DNA of 64,000 nucleotides from Daphnia carinata (taxonomy: Eukaryota > Arthropoda > Branchiopoda > Diplostraca > Daphniidae). Where the stretch lies: NCBI RefSeq assembly GCF_022539665.2, contig NC_081334.1:7100424-7164423 (forward strand). The letters run 5' to 3'. Position numbers and translations under genes: made by a program. Positions 38,454 to 47,744 of the stretch are shown in pieces; position 1 is the first letter of the stretch, and every line of letters starts with the position of its first letter. The notes under the pieces were generated by a model. The model searched no databases. It was not told the DNA's origin and saw nothing but the letters and a program-made list of their open reading frames with translations.

Positions 38454-41400
38454 ACTCGTTCGAGAAGCTGGGCTTTTTATTTTCATAGAGGTAGCTGATC
38501 TGGGTCTCGTCCTTCAATGGGATCACGGCACTCGGATCTATTTGCGGTTGGACCCCAAGTGGAAAGGTCGAGTGAGTGAAATTGTTTTCTTTTTTAACGG
38601 TCGTTTGTTGTAAGATTCTTTTTTGTTTCGCCCTTATTTTATTTTATTTTATTTTTTTTGTTTAATGCCTTTCTTTTTTTTTTTTTTTTTTTTTTTTTTA
38701 CCTGGCCCGTTTGGGTCGACCAATTACGGACTTTCATCGGCTCTGTTAAAAAAATAAAAAAAAGGTTCGCGGCTTGTGCGGTAATTTCAACGACAATGCG
38801 CTAGATGATTTCCAGCCACCTTCTGGCGGCATCACGGAAGTCGACGCTAAAGTTTTCGGCGACTCTTGGCGTCTGCAGAAATACTGCCCAGAAAGCAGTG
38901 ATTACATTGTAAGAAAAAAAAAAAGAAAAAAAAAAAAAAAAAACGAGAAAATGGATAATTATTTAGCTAATAATTTATGATTTCGAAAATGTTTCTACTT
39001 GAAGGATACCTGCACTCTCCATCCACATCGCAAAGTCTGGGCCGTGATGAAATGCAGTTTGTTAAAGTCAGCCATCTTTGAAAAGTGTCACGCCGAGGTG
39101 CCTGTTGAATACTATGTCGAAAAGTAAATGACTAACTTTCACGTCCTTTGCCTACCATTTTTAGTCTAGTACGACACGAAATATAAAATCGGTTTCTAAG
39201 AGGGGGATTTCCCATATAATTGAAAACGAAATTTTTGTTTGAAGAAAAAAAAAAAAAGCCTGATTTGTGACTATTTTTTGTTGCGTTTTTAGGTGCGTAT
39301 TAGATTCGTGCGGGTGCGATATGGGTGGCGATTGCGAGTGCTTGTGCACGTCTTTCGCCGCGTACGCACACGAGTGTAACGCGCATGGCATCGCCGTTAA
39401 ATGGCGATCGCAAGAGCTTTGTCGTAAGATCATTTGAAAACATTAATTCATTTGCTACAGGGCTTTTAATTGATAATAAAATTTTTTTTTTTTATTGGAA
39501 ATCTTAGCTCTTCAGTGCAATGAGGAATGCGCATCTTACACCCCTTGCATGAGTACATGCCCCGTAGTCACTTGCGATAACCCACTTGGCTCATCTTCCC
39601 TTTGTGCGGCCGATTCCTGTGTCGAAGGTAGTCAACTATTATTTACAAATTTAAATCCCATTTACATATTTTTCTTTTTTTTTTTTTTTGTTGCGATTAT
39701 TAAATATTAGGATGTCAGCCAAGAGATTGCCCTAAAGGGCAAATTCACCGATCGGCCAATGAGCTATCTTGCATGCCGATATCAGATTGCGCTTCGGCCC
39801 TTTGTATGGTGATCGACGGTGTAATGTACGCCGAGGGCGACGTAATTGAACGAGACGCTTGCCACGCCTGGTAAGTGCAGAGAGATCACGTTTAAACAAT
39901 TTCATAAATTGTTTTTCTTTTTTTTTTTTTTTTTTTATTTTTACTTGCGCTATTTTCTGCACATAGTTATTGTTCCAAGGGGAAACGCGTTTGTCAAGGC
40001 CAACCCTGTTATGTCCCAACGACAGTAGCTCCAGCCGTGACCCGAACTCCTGTTCCAGTATCTAACACGACGGTGCCTGAAATGGGCATTTCTGCTTGCC
40101 GGACGGGTTGGAGTGAATGGATCAACACACACCAGCCCAAAGATGGTGGAAATAGAAACGACATTGAACCTATTCCAGACAGACTCAATCCGGTACGTGA
40201 CTTGACGAGTTCCCAACAAACCCAAATTGCACTAATTAAATTTTCGTGTGGGTAATTTAAAAAAAAAAAAAAAAAAAGGGTTTAGCCAATGCGCCCGTTT
40301 GCCATGCTGACCAAATGGTTGATATCGAATGTCGAGCTGTTCAATCCAAAATCTCTCACAAAAAAACGGGTGATAATGTCGATTGCAACCTCAAATTCGG
40401 ACTGGAATGCACACCGGGCGGAATCAAAGGCCGCAGTCTTTGCCACGATTACGAGATCCGTATCCTTTGCGATTGCAGTAAGCCAATTCTTAGAATGATT
40501 CATTGAACTATATGCAACTATTTTCAATAATTTTAAGGTGAAATGGAAACGCGAAAACCAGTTTACGTTGAACCCACTACGGTCAAACCAACTCCAACCA
40601 AGCCATTCTCTACTACTCGAAAATCAGCAACTACCCCGGTTTCTACAAAGAAACCCATAACTCCTGTCGATCCCATTCCAGATCGATGCGATCCAGCTCG
40701 ACCCAATAGCCCACATCCTACCAGTTGTCACTTGTTTTATCAATGCGTAGACAGACTGGGCGGTGTGGAACAGGTTGAGAAAACATGCCAACCTCCTACG
40801 ATGTACAATCCAGATACAATGGTATGCGACTGGCCCGAAACTGTGATGCGCATCCGTCCCGAATGTGGATTCACTGCTACTACAACAACCAAGAAACCTG
40901 ATACGACTGGACCTTGCGTCGATGGCTGGACTGATTGGTTCAGCGTCTCATCACCTGCCGAAGGCACTGGAGATTTCGAAGTGTACGAGAGGATCGTTCT
41001 CCAACATCCCATCTGCCCGAAGTCGCACATTCGAGACATCGAGTGCAAGTACATGGCCAGAGAAGCTGGATCGAAGAAGAAGTCTGGCCAGGCCAGGAGT
41101 TTGGCTGACTATCGAACGTCGCCCGACAGGAGTGTCCAGTGTACCGTTGCGGACGGACTCATTTGCTACAATAGCGATCAAGAGTCAGGACTCTGTCAGG
41201 ATTACAAGGTCCGTTTCTTGTGTCACTGCGAAGAAGAAAACGTTCACGTTATCACGACACCTGATACCCCGACTACTGTTGAAGACACTGTTGTCACGAT
41301 CACCGAACAGCCAACTACCGAATACTATCACGAATGTCCAGAAGGTTACTCCTGGAATGACTGTGCTTATTCCTGCAATCAGGTGATTATCTTCTTTCAT

Positions 41401-44400
41401 TAAAAAAACATGTTCGAGTTTTATTTCATTTTTTTTTTTTTTTTTTTTCAATTACTTGGCTATTTAGCTTTGCTTAGCTTACGGTTCTGAGCTGAGAAAA
41501 CGTGGCTACTGCTTAACATCAGAGGGTTGCGCTCCAGGTTGCTTAGAAGACGACGAAGATGTCCAGCAAACGTCTCGCAGTCGTGGTTGTTCCCGTGGCA
41601 ACATGTGGCGTGACGCTCGTACTTGCGTACCAGCTCGTGATTGCACGTGTCGCACACCGTTCGGCAAAATCATTCCGCCCGGAGGAGTTGAGGAATCGGA
41701 AGGCGCTTGCGAAGTGTGTCAATGCCTGGACAATGAATACATCTGCGATAACTCGCGATGCAATTACGCCTGGTCGACGCCTGCTGTTGATACCAGCAAG
41801 AATCTGACGGTCGTGACGACGCCAAAACCACGACCTCCTGGACCGACAAAGACACCTACATCTTGCTCGGCCTGGTCCGACTGGATCAACGAGTATCAGA
41901 AACCCGCCTGGGGAGACTACGAATCAAAGACTCCGGAACAACTGAAACAAATGGGGTTCTGTCTACACGGCAAAATTTCAGACATTGAATGTCGTGACGT
42001 CAAGAATAACGAACTGTGGACGGAAAGTCGGGACAAAGATTTGGTCTGTTCGCTGGCCAAAGGCTTTTCTTGCATGCCAGCCCGTCAGGGCAAAGGCAAA
42101 CGTTGTCAGGATTACAAGATTCGCTATTTTTGCGAATGTTCTGGCGGCGATCAGGAAAAGGACATTACAACTACACCTACACCGACTACTAGCATCATGA
42201 TCTGGACCACTGCCAGGATTCGTCCACGAACGGACTTTTGTCTTGATGAAGACTTGATGCCTATGCTTGCCGATCAGCCGGCTGTACCTGACTCAGCTTT
42301 TATTGCTACAACCTCAAAGAGTGGTGCACTTGGCCCGTCCAGTGCTCGATTCCAAGTTCCAGCTAAATCGAAAAAGCTTCCTAATGATGACAAGAAAGGT
42401 GTCAGTTGGGTAGCAGGTAAACGCGACATGTTCCAGCATATCCAAGTTGACCTCGGTGCTCCCAGTTGGATCTATGGATTCGAAGTTAGTGGTAGCCCGT
42501 CTGTCAATGAATACGTCACTAGTCTCTACGTTCTCTACAGCGAAGACAATCAACGTTTCAGCTACGTCCCCAACAAGAAAGGTAAAACTCATTTTTGCTT
42601 CGTGTTTTATTACATCTCCTGAAATCCAGTTCTTTAAACAGGAAGACCCAAGTTATTCCGAGGACCACTGGAACATGACGGCCGTAAAAGGAATCTATTC
42701 GACGGACCCATTGAAGCTCGTTACATCCGTCTCGAGCCGCAAACGTGGAAGCATGCCATCGCTTTGCGATTCGAAGTCTTTGGATGCAACACTACCAGCG
42801 ATTACGTTCACCTGGCTACGACACCTATGCCTTTGGAAGACGTGTGCAACGACCAGATGGGCTTCGAGAATGGCGTGATTGATGATCAGCAAATCACGTT
42901 GTCGTCAGTAAACGGCTCGTTTAATCATCCTCGCTTAGGTAGCGAATCTGCCTGGATGCCAGCCATCAATTCTCGTAAAGAGCATATCACAATTGACTTC
43001 CTGGAACCTCGTAACCTCTCTGGCATAGTAACGCAAGGTCATGCTGATGGTCACGCATGGGTCGAATCATACGCCGGTATTTGTTAATCCTTTCCATATT
43101 TAAAAAAAAAAAAAAAAATTCAATCTTGGATTGTGTTTAATGACGTCCTTATTTCTTTTCCATTTCAAGTTCGTTATTCCAGTGATGGGGAGACCTGGTT
43201 CACTGTCCTCAATGACGACAGCACTCAGCGTGTGTTCCATGCCAACGTGGACGGCAACACACCTACGACAAACACGTTTGAACGTCTCATTCACGCGCGA
43301 TTCTTGAAAATTGTCCCGTGGTCGTGGCACGAGAGTATCGCTCTCCGCATGGATATCTTGGGCTGTTATCATCCCGTCACGGTGACCATTCCACCTACAG
43401 TTCCCCCCACGACGACGACGACGACTCCATTGCCGAAATTCTGTCATCCTTGTCCCAATATCCCGGAGGAACATTTGAACGTTGAGCATTGCGCCTGTCC
43501 GCTTTCACAAAGCTGGAACGGAACCGGTTGTGTTCACCCGTCGCAGTGTCCGTGTTTCGACGGCCATACCAAGTATTCCGTGGGCTCTATCTTCCAAGCT
43601 CACAGCAGCTGTTCGCAGTGCGTCTGCCGATTGGGCGGAGTCAGCGATTGCCGAAAGCCAACCTGTCCACCATGCGAATCTGGACTGTTGAGCTACCTTT
43701 CCGAGCACCCCAAGTGCCAGTGCTCGTGCAAGCCTTGTGATGCTGGAACTCGTTTATGCCAATCGAGCAATGTTTGCTTGACCGAATCACTCTGGTGCAA
43801 CGGTATTTTATTATGATTAATTTTTTTATATATTTCTGATTGACGTCAATGAACTGAATAACATTCCGTTGTCATCATTACCTTTTTTTTTTTATGATAC
43901 TGACAGGTGTGGAAGACTGCCCGGATGATGAACGGCACTGTGTCACGACGAGTAAGATATATTTGTCGGTTTTTTTGTGTGTTAATCATTAATGGGAATT
44001 TCATTGCTATTATTTTTTGATTAATAGCTCCAGGACCGGTCGAGTGTGTGTTAGCGTTTTGTGCCGAAGGTTACATAGAAAAGGAGACCGGATTGTTCTC
44101 GAACGACGGATGCCCAATCTATAATTGTGCACCACCTCCTTCCAGACCCACTGGAACTCCGTGCCCAGAACCTTCTTGTCCGGCTGGTTTTATTCTCGAG
44201 TTGCAGACTGAAGATTACGACTTGCAGCAATTAGGTCAGTCTCATCAAGATTATGATCATCTATCTCAAAATGGACAGCAACATATGGATTACGACCAAC
44301 TTTCACAACAATCAAACGTTGATCATTTGGGACAACTCAGCCAATCGACTGACGATCAGCAGTCTCAAAACCAGCAGGTAAATGTATTTAAAAATAAATT

Positions 44401-47400
44401 TCACGTTAGCGAAATGTTTATTGCAATCGTTGCTGAAACAGAGCTGCCCGCCATATAAATGCGTACCTGAACCTACAAAAGTACCGCCTGTGCCTGTAAC
44501 GCTTCCACCTTACATCGAAAGGGATGACCGTTGCTCCATGACTGGCAGGATGTTCAAAACCTTTGATGGAACAGAATATTCTTACGATATTTGCCACCAC
44601 GTATTGATGCGCGACATGGTCAATGATCTGTGGTCTGTCTCAAGTAAGTTGTTGATCTCGTTGTAAGAGTATATCGTTTTAATTATTATTTCTTGTCTTT
44701 GCAGTTCACGAACATTGTCCGGCAAATAAAGACGGATGCTCTCGTTCGCTACGCATTGATCACAACAATGACATCATCGAACTTCTGTCCGGTCTACGTG
44801 TAGGATACAAAGGTTTCGAGTACTCCATTCTCCAGGTCAGATACAATTAACACCGCAGTTATTGATGGTGTTTTAACCATGACGTTTTTAAAAAATAAAA
44901 GGCGGAACAAATTGCATCCCTGTCGCCTGATTTCAGCATTCATCGAGTTGGAGATTCGATCTTATTCCGTTCGGAAGTTTATAATTTCTGGATCGTTTGG
45001 GACGTCCATTCCAATTTCAAGGCTGGGGTAATTCCATAGATCACGCAATTAACCGAGCTAATATATAATATCTTTGTTTGCTAATCGCCAGGTGACATCC
45101 AAGTTGCTGAACCAAATTGACGGCCTCTGTGGCTATTACAATCTTAAGCCGTACGATGACCAACAAACTCCGGAAGGTAAACTAGCCAAATCTACCACGG
45201 AATTTGGTGACTCGTGGTCGATTGAAGATGGTAAATGCGCTCCTACTAAATGCTCTGTTACTGCCCAAACTGCCGCCTGGGACAAATGTGCCTTCTTGAG
45301 GTTTGAATTGCCATTGATACTTCTCTTTTCTTTCCCTATTAATTTCCATCTCGTTTTTACTGTAGGCAAGAACCTTTCACCCAATGCCACGGGGCCGACG
45401 AAGCAGCCTTGGATAAGGCCATTTTCCGTTGTGTGGACATTATGTGCGATTGTATGGGCGCCATCAAGGACTCGTCTTTATCCGCGACCGAAGCAGCTGA
45501 TCGTTGCGCCTGTCAAGCAATGAGTGTCATGGCCGTTGAGTGCCACGATGCTAATTCAGCAGTCGATTTGAGTGGCTGGCGCTCTAAATATGACTGCTCG
45601 GTCGATTGCGGCACAGACGGATCTGTCTACAAAGAGTGCAACAAGAAAACTTGCGAGCGCAGCTGTCAAAACAACAAGAACCCCCATCCTTGCCCGCCTA
45701 TGCCCGACTTGTGCTACCCGGGCTGCGTCTGCCCAGACGGCCTTGTCCGTCATAGCGATGGCAAGTGCGTCAAACCCAGCGAATGCCGCGATTGTGTCTG
45801 CGACGGATTCGGTGACCCACATTACATCACTTTCGATCGTAAGAATGTCACCTTCGGAGGCAACTGCACCTACGTAGCTGCACGGGATAAACTTTCCCAA
45901 TTGGAAGCCAAAATCGATCACGATTTCCAGGTTAGATATTTAGTTTGGTAGTCAAACTTAACCAAAACTGACGAGATGAGTTTTCCCAATTTAGGTTTTG
46001 GTAACAAATACGGAATGTAATGAAGATGGAAAGACATCGTGTACAGAGGCAGTGACAGTCCTGTACCAAGATCATGGTAACATTTTGTTGAAATTGCACT
46101 TTTAATTCGTTTAAAATGGTTAACAATGACATTCTTGTTCACAGTCATTAACGTTCGTAATTCTGAGGTGGCACAGTCAGTTATGGCTACTATGGATGGT
46201 GTTCCAATTGAGACATTCCCTGTCCATTTGCCGTGGGTTAGAATTGAAAAATTGCCGGGAGAGCAAGTCTCTGTCTTGCTAATGGCCATTCAGGTGAAAA
46301 CCGTGCTCATGATTTTCAATTGACTGTCACCCACAATTCATTTTTGCTCTGTATAGGTTGAAGTATCTTACTACATGTACAGTAAAGGCTTCAAAGTTCG
46401 ACTTCCATCCCAGCTCTATCTGAATAAAACTGAAGGTCTTTGTGGCAACTGTAATTCGGAGCTTGACGATGACACGATGAACAATCAGGCCGGTCTAGGT
46501 TGGCTTGTAAAGAAACTCCTTAGAGAACCTCCAACCGGTGAGGAGGATCTCTGTCAAATTGCTCCGCAGCCGGAATGCACTCCACTCAGTCCAGAGAATG
46601 ATCCTTGTCTCAAACTGCTGGACAGTGATCTTTTCAAAGTATAGCTATTTCTATTCTAATTCCATGAATGTTGTCATTGTTTTTCGCTCATATTCTAGAT
46701 GTGCAATGCCGTAGTTGACCCATTGCCCTACATTGCTGCTTGCCAATACGATACGTGCAAGAGCAGCGATCCACTAGCGGCAGCCTGTCCTTCATTTGAG
46801 TCCTACGCTCGTGAATGCTCTCGTTACCAAGTGTGTTTGTCTTGGCGCTCGCCTCAACTCTGCCCGATCGAATGCCCGTCTGGCATGGAGTATCAACAAT
46901 GCGGTTCAGGCTGCCAATCCATTTGCGAAGAGGACCAGCAATCTTCGACGTGCCCCATGAGCGTTAATGATGGCTGCTACTGTCCAGAGGGCCGGGCTTT
47001 CAATCACGATCTTGGACGTTGTGTTCCTCAAGATCATTGCAAACCTTGTGACAACGAAGGCCATTACAAAGGTTCAATTTAATCAAAAATGCATTACAAA
47101 TTTGAAATTTCAGTTTAACATTTTCTTTGTTTTAAAAGGTGATCATTGGAAACCGGATGCCTGTACGACTTGCTCTTGCGATGCGGACGGACATGTTCAA
47201 TGCGTCAAGAGAAGTTGCGCCTTGGAAGATTGTCCACCTAACCATCAACGAACGATAGTCCAGCCAGCGGAGAACGAATGTTGCCCAACTGTAAAATGCA
47301 TCCAGGAAGAAAACTTAGTTACCAAAAAACCGTGTCCGGAAGTTCCAGTACCGCGGTGTGGACCGAATCAAGTTCTACGCTTCCGGGATGTTGATGGCTG

Positions 47401-47713
47401 TCCACGTCAGGTGTGTGAGTGCATTCCATTCGACGAATGTCCTCCTGTAGATAAACCTGCGGCCAATCCTTTGGTTGGAGTCAGTTACGTACTTAATACT
47501 ACGGGCTGCTGCCATCATCTGGATCGAATCTGCTCACTGGATGAATGTCCACCGAAACCTGATTGCCCGACTTTCTATGAAGTTGAAGTCAAGCCCAACT
47601 GGGAAGAGCTTTGCTGTCCGGAATACAACTGTGTGCCACCAAAAGATTTCTGCATTTACGAGCATACCTACGAGCAACAGAACGTCGAACTACTCACTTC
47701 AACAACAACGACG

Positions 47714-47744
<31 letters not shown>

